Shown: piece after piece, positions 23,471 through 34,215 of the stretch
Position numbering within the stretch: position 1 is the stretch's first letter
Layout of the letters: every line of letters starts with the position of its first letter
Source: Gonapodya sp. JEL0774
Lineage: Eukaryota > Monoblepharomycota > Monoblepharidomycetes > Monoblepharidales > Gonapodyaceae
Assembly: GCA_027604505.1 (NCBI GenBank)
Contig: JADIIX010000091.1
Coordinates: forward strand, 28,526 to 92,525
Direction: 5' to 3'
Length of the DNA: 64,000 nt
Position numbers and translations under genes: made by a program
The notes under the pieces: generated by a model
What the model saw: the letters and a program-made list of their open reading frames with translations, nothing else
Database searches by the model: none
Told to the model about the DNA's origin: nothing

Positions 23471-25868
23471 ATGGCTCCTCCTACACCTCAGTTCGACGGA
23501 TACCCGGCGTACGAGACGCTCAAGGTGGATCGCAAAGAAGGATATGTGCTGAATGTCCAGCTCAACCGAGTTGCGAAACTGAACGCTTTCATGGACATGT
23601 GAGCATCCAACGCGGGGTCTTGTCTCGTCGGTATCGTGGATATTTGATGCTTGGATGAGTAACTTGGTGGAAAGTCATTCATGGTCAATGTCAAGCGTAA
23701 TTTCGGTCATCTATCGGAAAGAGCTTCTGGTAGTCTCCGACTAGACCCCTGGTGAAAGAGGATCAGTTGTCTCTTAGCATTTTAGAAGCTTTACTATGCT
23801 AGCTGCAAAAGCTGCAAAAACCGGGGAGTCGCACGTTGGCACTCGCGGGCTAGAGGACTTCTGTCCTCTTTCAGCAATTGACCTCGCATTTGGTTCCTCA
23901 CTGAATTGAACTCCTCCATGTCGCTGGACGGTGAAGATCTTTTGTGGAGCTCTCTGATTGCTTCCGTCGAATCGCCGTCGACCCGGACACGCGCGCAGTA
24001 GTAATCACTTCCAACGCGAAAGTCTTTACAGCCGGTGAGCATCCTTCTCGACACAGATGGCATCGTGAACATCGATAATATTTATTTATTTTGGTATCCG
24101 TCCCTGTACTCACCTTCGCGTTGCCCGCTCTCTGTTCTGAATGATAGGCCTGGACTTGAATGCCCAGGGTTCGGGTTTCTCGCTGGGCCAAGCTGATCCT
24201 GCCAGACGAGCTTTACAGATTGTGCGAGGGGCCGCTCGGTGGCAAGAGCCGTTCAATTTGATGTGAGTTCTGGAGATTGTTCCCGCGCTCGAAAGTATGA
24301 AAATAGGTAGAGAGCACAGCACAGCCCACTTTTGGATTTTTTCGGAGGTTTGCTCGAAGGTCGGAAGTCTCAATAAGAACATAGAGACTACCACCGAGTG
24401 CTGCTGCGATACGGATAGAGTGAATGTGGATGAATAACTTTGTCAGCGCACTCCAACTCCGATTTGTTTCTTTCATGTCCTGTCTTAAACCGTCCATTTG
24501 ATCGCGCGTAGTGAAGAGTGTGGAAAGCCTGTTATCGGTAGGTTCGCGGCGGTTAGGCCTTGTCGTTTGAGGTAGCCTCACCAGTCAACTCCCTTGCATT
24601 AACGCACATATTGCCAAACACAGCTGCTGTGCATGGTGCGTACCGTCGATCCTTTGCCATCTACTACCGCTTAGACTTCGCGTTTTCACTTGCACCTTGT
24701 TTCCCTTCATAAACCCCGCCAACCACACCTGTTCGCTTATAGGAGCCTGTATTGGTGCAGGTCTCGACTTCATCTCCGCGTGCGATGTGCGGTTCTGCTC
24801 GAAGGATGCCTTTTTTTCCATCAAGGGTGAGCAATTGGTTGGCAGTGACACAGAGACGCGCGATTGTGGAGAGTCACGAAAAGATGGAGACAATATTTGA
24901 ATCCCCGTGTAATTGAGATCACAGGGCATAGAGTGGCTGTGACTTGAGGCACGTACTTGGAAACAAACGTGAAGTTTCCTACTTGGACGAGCATAGGGTT
25001 TCGGCGAGGTGCTCGTGAAAGTTCGAAGTATTCTGTGGGCGATCAATCTGGAAATCTTATCTGTCTTCCAATAACTGGGATTTCTCATCTGAATGACATA
25101 ACCTACTCACTCCCACTCCGTCTAATGTCCGGTCGCATGATTACAACTCGCTCGTAACTTACCCCTTGTAAACTCGCAGAAGTGGACATCGGGATCGCTG
25201 CGGATGTTGGTGAGTGGCAGACTTGAGGGACAAGTTCCCATGTGTCCTCTATATTGTTACTCTTGGCTCTGGCGAAAAGAACCTGATAAGTGCTCTGCTG
25301 TTTCCCTGATGTTTTTTGTAATCCGCAACTTGAAGGCACACTCCAGCGCTTCCCCAAGATCGTGGGCAATGTGAGTACAAATCATGCTCCATTTCCTCAC
25401 AGGTTCACCTTTCAACATCGAATAACTCACTGTCTCACGCGACTGTCTACCGAAAAGGACTCTCTTGTGCGCGAACTTGCACTCTCTGCACGGAACTTTA
25501 CAGCGCAAGAAGCTGACAAGGCCGGGTTGGTGAGCAGAGTGCTAGACACCAAGGAGGAATGCTGGGGTGCGTACTTTCTTCAATGTTGGAGTATCGGTTC
25601 AGGGACAAAAGTTGGGACGTCATGTGTAATATTCGCGTTCCCTTTATTTCCAGCCGCCGCGTTCTCTCTCGCTCAACTCATTGCTTCCAAGTCTCCAGTC
25701 GCGGTTCTCTCCACAAAGTTTAACCTTCTGTACTCTCGCGATCACTCAGTCTCGGATGGTCTTAAGTTCGCCGGAGTCTGGAACTCTGGATTCATCCAAA
25801 CGAAGGATACGGAAGAAGCGATAGGGGCGTTCTTGGGTAAAAGGAAGCCAGTCTTTGGAAAGTTGTAA
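23471..25868 (+). CDS. ECH1: Delta(3,5)-delta(2,4)-dienoyl-CoA isomerase (crotonase fold)
   Basis: Ten exons: 23471-23598, 23937-24034, 24148-24262, 24512-24537, 24624-24635, 24743-24826, 25180-25209, 25336-25370, 25458-25566 and 25654-25868 (852 nt, 283 residues). The order LNRVAKLNAF, VFTAGLDL, KPVIAAVHGACIGAGLD, KEVDIGIAADVG, SPVAVLSTKFNLLYSRDHS matches ECH1. Asp135, Glu155 and Asp163 keep the 20- and 8-residue spacing of the catalytic triad reported for the rat enzyme. The enzyme moves double bonds of odd-position unsaturated acyl-CoA during beta-oxidation. The C-terminus -GKL resembles a peroxisomal PTS1, and no N-terminal mitochondrial presequence is evident. Exon 5 is only 12 nt. Introns of 338 and 353 bp are unusually long here. 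Confidence 0.88.
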
Positions 25869-25981
25869 CGAACAAGGGAGCAGAAACTATTATTTGTGGT
25901 GCTGTCCCAATTACACGAGGAAATTCCAATCTTGCGGTTGTTCAAACAACGCGTGCTACCAGACGGAACAACTCCCTGCAT

Positions 25982-26457
25982 CTATGCCGCGGCATTCCCA
26001 CCACCGCCACCTCCCTCAGCAAGCTGCTGCCTCCCACTTCCACCCTTTTGTTTTCCACCTGCTCTGCCTGGCTCTTCGAGTTTCTCTTGCCAGTACCATC
26101 CAAAGAGTGGGAATCTGGCATGAGAAGATGCCAGCCCAAGTGAATCATAGAAATAGTCGAATTTGGGGTGAGAAATCCACAGGGTCGTCAAAGTATCGGG
26201 AGACCCACTTTGACAGAATGTCCCGCTGCGCCCTGGGAATCGGCTCCAACGCGAAAAGAAAAGCAACACTTGAAACCGCTGCCCAGCCAAAGTAAGTGCG
26301 CTTCCTATTTGGTCGAGCCCATATAAGGTTAATTAAAAGCATTGACCAGGTGTTACGGGAATGAATGGCCATCCGCAAGTTACTAGTATGGCATCATTCA
26401 GTGACCAAATCATGGCTCTACCTCTTGTCTGAAGCTCTCAAGTGATGTTGGTGCCAT
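25982..26457 (-). CDS. QCR10: Cytochrome bc1 complex subunit 10 (QCR10/UQCR11-like)
   Basis: Exons are 26457-26422, 26300-26209 and 26114-25982 (261 nt, 86 residues; introns 121 and 94 bp). A short hydrophilic N-terminus is followed by one membrane segment, YFGWAAVSSVAFLFALE, then IPRAQRDILSKFPLFGWYW. This resembles the fungal Qcr10 pattern of a membrane helix, a P-x-x-x-x-D-I-x-x-K-(I/F)-P-x-x-G stretch and an acidic tail. Qcr10 is a small single-span subunit of mitochondrial complex III. The Gly/Gln-rich tail here is unusual. The first exon is the least certain, since it rests on an AAG acceptor. The gene converges on ECH1 with 113 bp between stops. Confidence 0.6.
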
Positions 26458-27117
26458 TTTGGATGTTTCATCTCATCCACGCGGCCGCCAAGAGTGATAT
26501 GGCACCCTTTGAAACTAACCAGTTGCGGAAGTTGTGCTTTCGGAAGAACAGTCCCAAACTGTGAAGTGTGGGGCGCGACTTGCTTAAGTATGTGTGGGGA
26601 CCTTCGGTCGGTGCAGATCCAGTTATCGTAAGACATAGATTCGCACTTTTGTTCACAAAAAAAAAGTCCTGTCTGACGTCATTGCCATACTGAATCGTAC
26701 AGCTTACATAAGGAAGAAACAAAAACAACCACATTCGCATCCGCAATGCATGTTATTGTCTGAGGATCATGCCAGTCTTCAATCATGATTGTGGCTTCAG
26801 TTCGCAAATGTATAAATGTAGCACCATTCATTAGTCCCGAGGTCCACATTGATCTACACAGGCAGTCAGCATGCAATTACATTATATTTCCTAACCAAAA
26901 GTAGCAGAGTTTACAACTAGTCCTGATTAGGATCCCGACATTTGCTTTTTCGCATTCTCTCTGGTCGGATCCTCCTCGGCATTGAATACTACAGAGAGCT
27001 AACTTCATTCGTACGGTTACCATCTCCGTGCCCATTGGAATTCGCACGTCTGTCGTTCACCTGTTCCAAACGGTCCTCCCAGTCGAAGCAGCGTATCAGA
27101 ATAATTCAACACCGCTT
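26458..27117. other. Intergenic
   Basis: 5' flank of QCR10 and 3' flank of GSTZ1, both minus strand. Short frames only. AT-rich with an A-run at about 26659-26667. Confidence 0.4.
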
Positions 27118-28343
27118 CTATAACCCAACGAGGCCTGCAGCTTCGTCTCCGACCTTTGCTAGCCCAAGAGGACAATCCGGCTGTCTCTTGGGATGGCAAA
27201 CCTTGAACGCCTCGAGCTCGTGGCAGGTTTGGTATATGCGCGATATTGTGGGGTACAGAGACATGTCGACGTTGTTACTGTATTTTTTATGGTTGCGGAG
27301 ATTCGAAAAGTGACGGCCGTCGAGGGAAACAGGTGCAGGTGCGTTGTGGCGTGAGAGGTGGAGGGATCATAGCGCGGAGCATGCGAGACGAATTAAACTC
27401 ACCGGTACGCGTTGAAGATCATGGGAACGACGCATAAGTCGGCATGAGTGATATTATCACCGACACAGCTGTTTAATGAGGACGGTAACAGGAGGTACAA
27501 GTGGGGTTTGAATCTGTGACGGTTTGGTTCGTGGACTGGAGGAAACGACCAAGACTCACTATTTTCCAGCACTGGTCGAGAGAATTTTCTCCAGAGCTTT
27601 GTCGAGCAAGGGAATGTCAGTTGAGGTGTCATGCATAAACGAAGATGAAACGGCGGGCACACGAGGAGATCGAAAATCAACTTCGCCCACCTTGGAACCC
27701 GGTGTTCACAACCCATTGTGCGTATTCCTCCCGCTTGGCCATATCACTACCGAAAATTTTCACTTGAACACGAAGGTTTTGAACGGGGTGAATATCGCAG
27801 CTCACTAGGTCCACAATGGAGCGAACCTGCGGAGAGAAGAAGTCAAAAATGTGTGAATCCGAGCACAAGTGAGCACAAGATACCAGCTGACGTTGGAAAA
27901 CATCGTCTGGTAGGAGTTTCGGTCCCTTGTCGGGGAAATACTCCTCGATGAACTCGAGGATGGCGGGCGACTGTGTAAGAACCAGTTTGCCGTCCACAAT
28001 CAGAGTGGGAACGACCTGAAGATTGCGAAGTTGAGATTTAAATGACGAAGTGAATGATTCTCATCTGGAGAAAGTCCCATTCTGAGAGGAACTCTCGGCG
28101 ATGGCAATTGAAACTCACGCCGTTGGGATTCAGCTCCTTGTACTCCGGCGCAACCTGCTCTCCCTTCACAAGGTTGATGTACTTTGCATCGAATGGTATC
28201 TGTTTGAGTGTGAGCGCGAGCCTGCAACGATTTACATGAATCGCTAGGTTTCATTACTGTATTCAGAAAGAATCGCACCTGACCCGCCAAGCAGCGGTGG
28301 AACGGAAGTAGCCATAAAGGAGCAGAGATTTGTCGGTGGCCAT
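27118..28343 (-). CDS. GSTZ1: Maleylacetoacetate isomerase (zeta-class GST)
   Basis: Seven exons: 28343-28279, 28221-28119, 28015-27884, 27826-27691, 27596-27560, 27468-27403 and 27277-27118 (699 nt, 232 residues; introns 57-125 bp). The start reads MATDKSLLLYGYFRSTAAWRVR, followed by LNPNGVVPTLIVDGKLVLTQSPAILEF (written in parts), CVGDNITHADLCVVP and SLYPTISRIYQTCHELEAF: the thioredoxin-like and helical halves of MAAI in the right order. The usual zeta-class SSCS active-site stretch is here STAA, so the cysteine is lost while the first Ser stays. It isomerises maleylacetoacetate to fumarylacetoacetate in tyrosine breakdown using glutathione. Length fits the family. Confidence 0.88.
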
Positions 28344-28567
28344 TGGAGGAATCGTGGATTGATTGGGTTGGGGCGGGGAGGAACTTTAACTACTATGACC
28401 GTCGGCACGGTTCATCAACAGGCCGGTCTAAAGGTCTTCCTGTTTCGCTCATGATGCAATGGAGGTGGAACAAGCAGACGAATCAATAACCAATCTCAAA
28501 AGTTCCAATCGGCTCAGTGGCGCACTCGTACTATCATACTCAAAAAATCTGCAAAACTCGGCCTTCA

Positions 28568-28765
28568 CGCAATGGGCATGGTGGGCAGGGCCGGCGTGAC
28601 TGTCCCACCGTTCACCACAGCTTCCATAGCCTGAGGAGGGCCGACGCACATTCGTGAACAACTCTCCAGCCCCGGGCAGGACTCAATCCAAGCACTCTTC
28701 AAGCGACTGAAAATGCTTCTGGGCCTCCTTTGAATGCACTCCATGTCGGGGCCGGGGGGAATCAT
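28568..28765 (-). CDS. Small Cys-rich ORF
   Basis: An ATG at 28765 opens a 65-residue frame with four Cys between about residues 10 and 40, including a C-x3-C, and no membrane segment. It has no recognised family. It lies about 220 bp upstream of GSTZ1 on the same strand. It may be chance, because the track length is short. Confidence 0.2.
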
Positions 28766-29624
28766 TTAGATGAGGTCTGTACCACTTTCGTCCACAGTCT
28801 TTCGGGTAACCCAACGATCGCGCATGACAACCAAATCATAAACGCAGGTGCACTTATCGTTCGAGGACACAAAGCAACGTGAGAATTGCACTGTCAAACA
28901 GCTGGATGGAGAACTGTGATCAATCATTTTGAAATGGGCAACGTTCTCTGGTTGAATACATAATGGCCATCCCGTGTTGTGGTGGAGCTATCTTCCTTCG
29001 GATTTCTGAATGTATGTCTCAAAACACACTATTTTCAATCGAAATTCCTGAATTTATGTCTCGCACCACACTTCGTGTGGGAGCGAACTTTCGTTCGGCG
29101 GGAGGTGTAGCCTAGTGAGGTGAAGGAGATCGGAACGCGAACACTCCATCCTTTTCCACTGGAGCTCCAGAGTGTCCAAAAATTCTTAGTTATTGCAAGT
29201 TCATACGTGTCTCAAAAGAATGCCACGCAGTGTCGCACCCGACACTTCAATACTGCATGGCATTCCTTTGTGGTTCGCACTCGAGAATAGAAATCCGTAG
29301 CTTCCCAACACCAACGGCACCCAAATATGAAGTCGACGACGTTCTTGCGTCATGGAGGAGCCGTTGCAAGAGGTGTTCAGGGTCAGATGCTCCCTTGGAG
29401 GGTGCGTATTCGAGCGCGGGCAGAAACCGACGTGGGGAGATCCGCCTTGTCTCGTCACTATCATGAAAGCAGCGACGAGTTTCATTTCGAATTCCCAAGA
29501 TTCACGGTTGAAGGGCGCCGAGATGTGACTGACAGCTTGCCGAGGGTTTGAAGTTTGCGATTGGATTGAGAGGTCCACACATCCGGCCTGGTCTGTGCAC
29601 AAAAAGGTGGGTTTCTAATAATTG
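28766..29624. other. Intergenic with a short imperfect repeat
   Basis: No supportable gene. Two 19 bp segments near 28999 and 29041 share CTGAAT-TATGTCTC and are followed by similar CACACT stretches. Frames on both strands at 29200-29600 overlap and look random. Confidence 0.35.
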
Positions 29625-31313
29625 TCAAGTACACAGAAACTGTTGAACTTTATGCTCACTCCACAACTTTTCTGTGATTCCGAATTCCTCCAAATTCTCC
29701 TTCACAAGATACCACTGGCGATCCGTCAAACAATATCTGCGGAATACATCACCAGTGTGGCCCACATTCGTGTGAAATAGAATGTTCAGTAGCATCTCCG
29801 AGTCCTTCCAATCAGGCGTTTCAAGACCGCCGGTCGGGATGCCCGAGAATCCGGCGACCAAGCCGACTTTCAACGGCGCGGAACGCCAACTCCTCAATGT
29901 CAGGAAAGGTCCACACTGCATCTTCCCCCGGACCTGGTTTCTTGTAGTATAAGAATAAACTCGTCCTCACTCCATCGCGAGCTTGTCGAAAGTTGTGTGC
30001 GGCGTCGGGGTGATGTGGATCGTTGTACAACCGACACGCATACGCATTGTTCTGGAGAAGGAGTGTCTCTTCGGGCAACCGAAACAGAGGCCTTGCGAAA
30101 TCGTCTGTCAGCGGATCGGTGAGATCCTTGCGGGCGAATTCTCTCAAATTGAAGTCCTCGTACTCAGAGACCGCTTCGTCGGGCTCCTCGGGCATCCTGT
30201 ATCTCCATTCGTAGTCGAGCGCAAATATGCGATATTTGTTGAAGTCCAGATGAACAGTCGAGCCGTTGCTGTCGATGAGGGTGTGGTGCGGTAGAATGAC
30301 GTTGAACCCCGTCCTCATGCGGTGCCTGACCTCTTGGGGAGGATCGCCAAGACCATTCACGAGAGTAATAATCACGTGGAGAGATAGACGCCGGCCTGGT
30401 TGGATTTCGTACATGATGGTGTCCCATCATGTGCGACAGACGAAGCGATGCGTGGCAAACCACTCGGGCGTGTAAATGTAGGCGAAGATGCTGCAGAGTT
30501 TTTCCGGAGGGAAATGCGCGATGGACGCTCGAGGTTGAGAATGAGTTTGCGGCGGAGGTGCAGTCTGGGGAGCGTCTGCCCCAGTCACAGCGAAAAGAGG
30601 TTTCGAGTGTCCCTCGTGCCCTCGGGGGGAACGTCTCCTCGGGACGCGTCCGTTTGATTGCCACGACATTGTCCTCAGAAGAGCCTCTGTCACGTTGCCG
30701 TTTCCGGGGGGAGGTTGGACGAGGTGGAGTGCGAGGAGAAGGTGGATGTGGTGGAGAAGGTGGCGGAACGCGCTGCGAGCGCTGTGGCGGTTAAGAGGTT
30801 TCATATGGAGAAGGGCGTTCTCGATTGTTCTTCGCATGCGGGGCTGCGATGCTCGTTTCTGGTCGGTGTTGCCTCTGACGGTGCGAGATATGCGATCGAG
30901 AAATCAGACGGTATGGAAGGATGGTGAACGAAGAAGCTCACCTTGGCGACATCTGCCGTGTCCTTCGAAGGGCGAGTGCGAGGTTTGGGATGGGTGGGGT
31001 AGGGCGCGGAGAGTGGGGGGAATGGATTTTCGCGGCATGCCCCGCCCGTTCGAAACGGAGGTTTCCCGCGTTCCGACGGACGAAACTCGTTCCCGATGAC
31101 GTTTCTCACTGCAGGGTAGAGTGAAGATGTCGCCAATGGTGGTTTTGGGGGTGGTTTCGGGACCAGATATGGAGCATCGGAGGATGCAGGTTTGGCGCCA
31201 GGACGGAGACGGCGAGATGGGCCCGATGCGGCAGGGGCTGGCGGAGAGTGCGTGCCAGAAGCGATGCGGTTCGAAGGTAAGTGTCCGCGTGGTGCAGTCG
31301 TTCCCGCGGCCAT
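29625..31313 (-). CDS. F-box protein with an in-frame TGA at the conserved Trp
   Basis: Exons are 31313-30942, 30843-29917 and 29804-29625; all phases agree (493 codons). The N-terminal part is Pro/Ser/Arg-rich. An F-box follows: HFPPEKLCSIFAYI then HRFVCRT, TGA, WDTIMYEI. The TGA (complement of 30427-30429) falls exactly where F-boxes have Trp in the VCxxW motif, and the frame stays open on both sides. The C-terminal 200 residues have no repeats I recognise. F-box proteins recruit substrates to SCF ubiquitin ligases through Skp1. The gene is either a recent nonsense allele, edited, or misread at one base. A start at 30837 or 30669 is possible. Confidence 0.6.
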
Positions 31314-31532
31314 CAATGTTGGTTTTTGGGTGGGGAAGGAGTTTGGTGATATCAACTTGATAGCTTGTTCTACCCAGATCTATGTCTATATAGAATTTAG
31401 GTCTCTGCTCTAGGTCGTTTACCTAGTTCAAGATAAAAACAAGCAATCTACATAGAGAATCCGCGGTGGTGTAATATAGGAATGGTTCTGTCCGGCTCTT
31501 TATAGTCTGGTGATATGCACACGAAGATCAAG

Positions 31533-33580
31533 TCAAAGGCGGCAGGGGACGTTAAACTCTCCATCGCAAGTCGGGTCTTTGCGCCGCGAGGTGCCAATTT
31601 CCACCCATTTCGTTTTTACAACGACGAATATCTGATGATTTGACGCCGCGTGAGTTGCGTCGGTTGAGGTAGTCAGATTGATGACGGCGCGCTGAGGGTG
31701 CTCCTCGATCTTCCAGATTTCACAACTAGACGCTGTTCCTCCATCGGCCTCGGCAAGAATTATTCCTTCCACTTGATTTGAGTGAGACATGCATGATTTC
31801 TGGGCTGACTTCGACGCGACGGTGTTGGTTAGGAATGGTTGGAAAAGCAACTCGTCGTCTCCGCGATCTTCTCCAAAGTGAGTTGTGTCGACGATCCCAT
31901 TCTCCACAGTAGAATCCATAACCGCTGTTTCTCCTTTCCTCTCAAAGAGTTTTTTTGTCACCTTCTCCGTACCTTCGTGCTCCCGCTCTTCATCAATACT
32001 GCCCCTTCCGATCGACTGCCCCCCATCGCATGCCTCGTGTCCTCGCATCTTCTCTTCCATACCTCCTGCGCTATTTTTTCCACTCCCTCCATCATTTTCA
32101 TCCACTCCATCTGACTCATCGCTTCCCAACTGTTTGCAGTCGTCCATTTGGGCGTCGAAGACTTTAAGCAGCATATCGTTCCACCGTGAGTCATATTCGG
32201 CTTGCGCTGATCGAACGAGATATTCCGATGTGGATTCTGATGTCTCCAACAGTGAATCCTTCGGTGCTTTCCTCATTGGATACACTAGGTGCTCAGCCAG
32301 ATTGCCTGTCTCCCCAACAAGTGATGCGGAGCTCAAATGGGATAGGTCATCGGGTTTGTGGTGAGTGGTTCTGCGAGTGGTGGGTTCGCGGGCAGTTGTG
32401 CTTGCCGGGTGGAAGTTTTGCTCCTGACTTCCGACGTCTTCTGAATCAGTGCACACTTGGCACCGGTCTGTCTTCCCGCCATCAATTGCCGCTTTGAACT
32501 CAGTCCTGTCTGAGACATCAATGGCTTCATTATTCCCGACAGGACAGGATGCTCCCTTCGCACATGGTGAGTGAGCGAAGTACTTAGTGCTGAGAGTTGG
32601 AACGCAGAGTGCGTTCTTCGAATCTTTTTCAATGCCTCTCGGCTTACTGGTTCTTGAATCAATGTGGATCAGATGCTCGTCGCCCTGTCCTTCCACGTTC
32701 GATGCGTTCGTTGAGGAACCAGGTTTGCCAGTCCCTACGTGCTTGACAGGTTGGTGGATCGATCTGAAATCGAGTCCATCTTGAGAGTTATGATCCCTTG
32801 ATTTGGAGTTCCAACAACAGGGCTTAGACTTTGACTGGTTATTCGGTGAGTCGGAGATGCTCGTTGCTGCAAAAAGGAGGGTGAACTCACTGTCGGTTTT
32901 GTTCCACTGTCGGATTGTTCTTGTTGCTGTGCAATCATCTTCTCGGGCTTACAATTGGACCACCACTTCTTGGTGGAGTGCTCCTCCTTGTTGCAGTGAG
33001 AGACTTGAGTTAAGTCGACCCGTTCTTGCATCTTTCGATTGTTGGGCGACTGAGGTAGCTCTTTGCCTTCCTTCGATGCTAACTCCCATAAGCTCTTCTC
33101 GTCTCCCAGTAGTCGCTCCCTCAAAGATAGCGAGTCGATGACTTTCATGTCCCCCACTGTTCTCATGAGCATGGAGTCGTCAGGTGAATTGTTCTTTTCC
33201 GAGTCTCTTGGAGTGACTTGCAGGTGTTCTTTGATTCCTTTGTACATCTCAGCTGCGCTGTTCTGATCAGTGGTACGTCGACCTTTGAGGATTTGTCGAA
33301 GTCTTTTTCGGTCCTCAATTGAGAGGGTGCGCCCCAACATGAGATAAGCTTTGCTGTTCCCGAGCTTCCAATCCCTCACTCGCTTCCGATACCGAGCGTC
33401 CTTTTCCTTGTCGCCTTTGACAGGTTTCTTCAACTTCCCATTTATGTAGTGGAGGTTGTCGTGCATGATGAACCAGTGATCCACAAACGCCAGCTGAGTA
33501 TCTAGATTTGTATCGTTGCTCAGATCCAGCTTCTCGTACGGCCAAACAGGTAAATTGTCGGTTAACTTAGTTGAACGCAT
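31533..33580 (-). CDS. Copia-type Gag-like protein, possibly domesticated
   Basis: Exons are 33580-32891 and 32834-31533 with a 56 bp intron (1992 nt, 663 residues). The first 120 residues follow the Ty1/copia Gag (UBN2-type) pattern: KLTDNLPVWPYEKLDL, then HDNLHYINGKLKKP, then RDWKLGNSKAYLMLG. Near residue 200 a CCHC-knuckle-like stretch is degenerate: the first Cys is missing, Cys-x4-His is present, and Trp replaces the last Cys before WW. The remaining 430 residues are acidic, Ser/Thr/Glu-rich and without protease, integrase or reverse transcriptase. No long terminal repeats were seen nearby. An old retrotransposon remnant or a gene built on Gag are both possible. It is divergent from the gene at 33724. 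Confidence 0.6.
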
Positions 33581-33723
33581 TTTTATGTTCACTGTAGTTG
33601 GATTAAAAGTTCAATAGTGAGGCTCTGAACTTGTTTGAAATGGGCTGATCTGCAGTGACAAACAATGTAGAGAAGCGAGACCAAGTGATTGCTGTCAATG
33701 CTAGTGATTAGTTCTGCCACAAG

Positions 33724-34215
33724 ATGAGTACCTTTACTGTTTCCCTAGTCTTCGCTGATCAACATCGATGTGCTGTGGTCCGATGGGGCAGCTATGAAAC
33801 TAAAATGGTTCAAATTTCTACCCACGCTTGGGAAATTAACATTCCAACCACCGAGTATGATCCCAAAGCATGTAACAAAAGGCTCATTGCATTCTCCGGT
33901 CTGCCACTGATGCGTGTTGTGAGCGATTTTGATGTGTTGGTTTGTGCACATCGACTCCAACAACCCATCAGCGCACACGGACAATTTTTTTACATGCCAT
34001 ATAAAAGCCGACCCCAAGATTGTTCTCAGAACAGGTCGGGAGCTGAGTGTTCCATGACTTTTGTATTTGACTTTACTGCCGGCGAACGAATTGCGCGTAC
34101 CGTGCCGCTCTCACACTCCAATGTGGTACGTACTACAACACAAATGGATCACCCCTTTGACTTTGAGAGTGACAGTGGCACGATATGTGGCGGTGATCGG
34201 GAATACAATCTCTGA
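33724..34215 (+). CDS. Hypothetical 163-residue protein
   Basis: Single open frame from an ATG at 33724 to 34215, with balanced composition and no signal peptide or membrane segment. The start is MSTFTVSLVFADQHRC, and a second beta-like stretch, MTFVFDFTAGERIART, lies near residue 110. No family is recognised. It starts 143 bp from the divergent Gag-like gene, so the two may share a promoter region. It may have further exons downstream. Confidence 0.4.
   Translation: MSTFTVSLVFADQHRCAVVRWGSYETKMVQISTHAWEINIPTTEYDPKACNKRLIAFSGLPLMRVVSDFDVLVCAHRLQQPISAHGQFFYMPYKSRPQDCSQNRSGAECSMTFVFDFTAGERIARTVPLSHSNVVRTTTQMDHPFDFESDSGTICGGDREYNL

Noticed and set aside
30414-30669. TGA recoding as tryptophan across the genome
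   Set aside because: NSP1, the second MFS transporter and the PAM2 gene all end naturally at TGA, so general reassignment does not fit.
30429-30927. Plus-strand ORFs over the F-box gene
   Set aside because: Antisense frames with Arg/Gly bias; the minus strand carries the recognisable F-box and fitting splice sites.
31839-32364. Plus-strand Ser/Pro-rich ORFs
   Set aside because: Antisense shadows of the acidic tail of the Gag-like gene.
31533-34215. Complete LTR retrotransposon
   Set aside because: Only a Gag-like part is present; no reverse transcriptase, integrase, protease or terminal repeats were seen in or near it.
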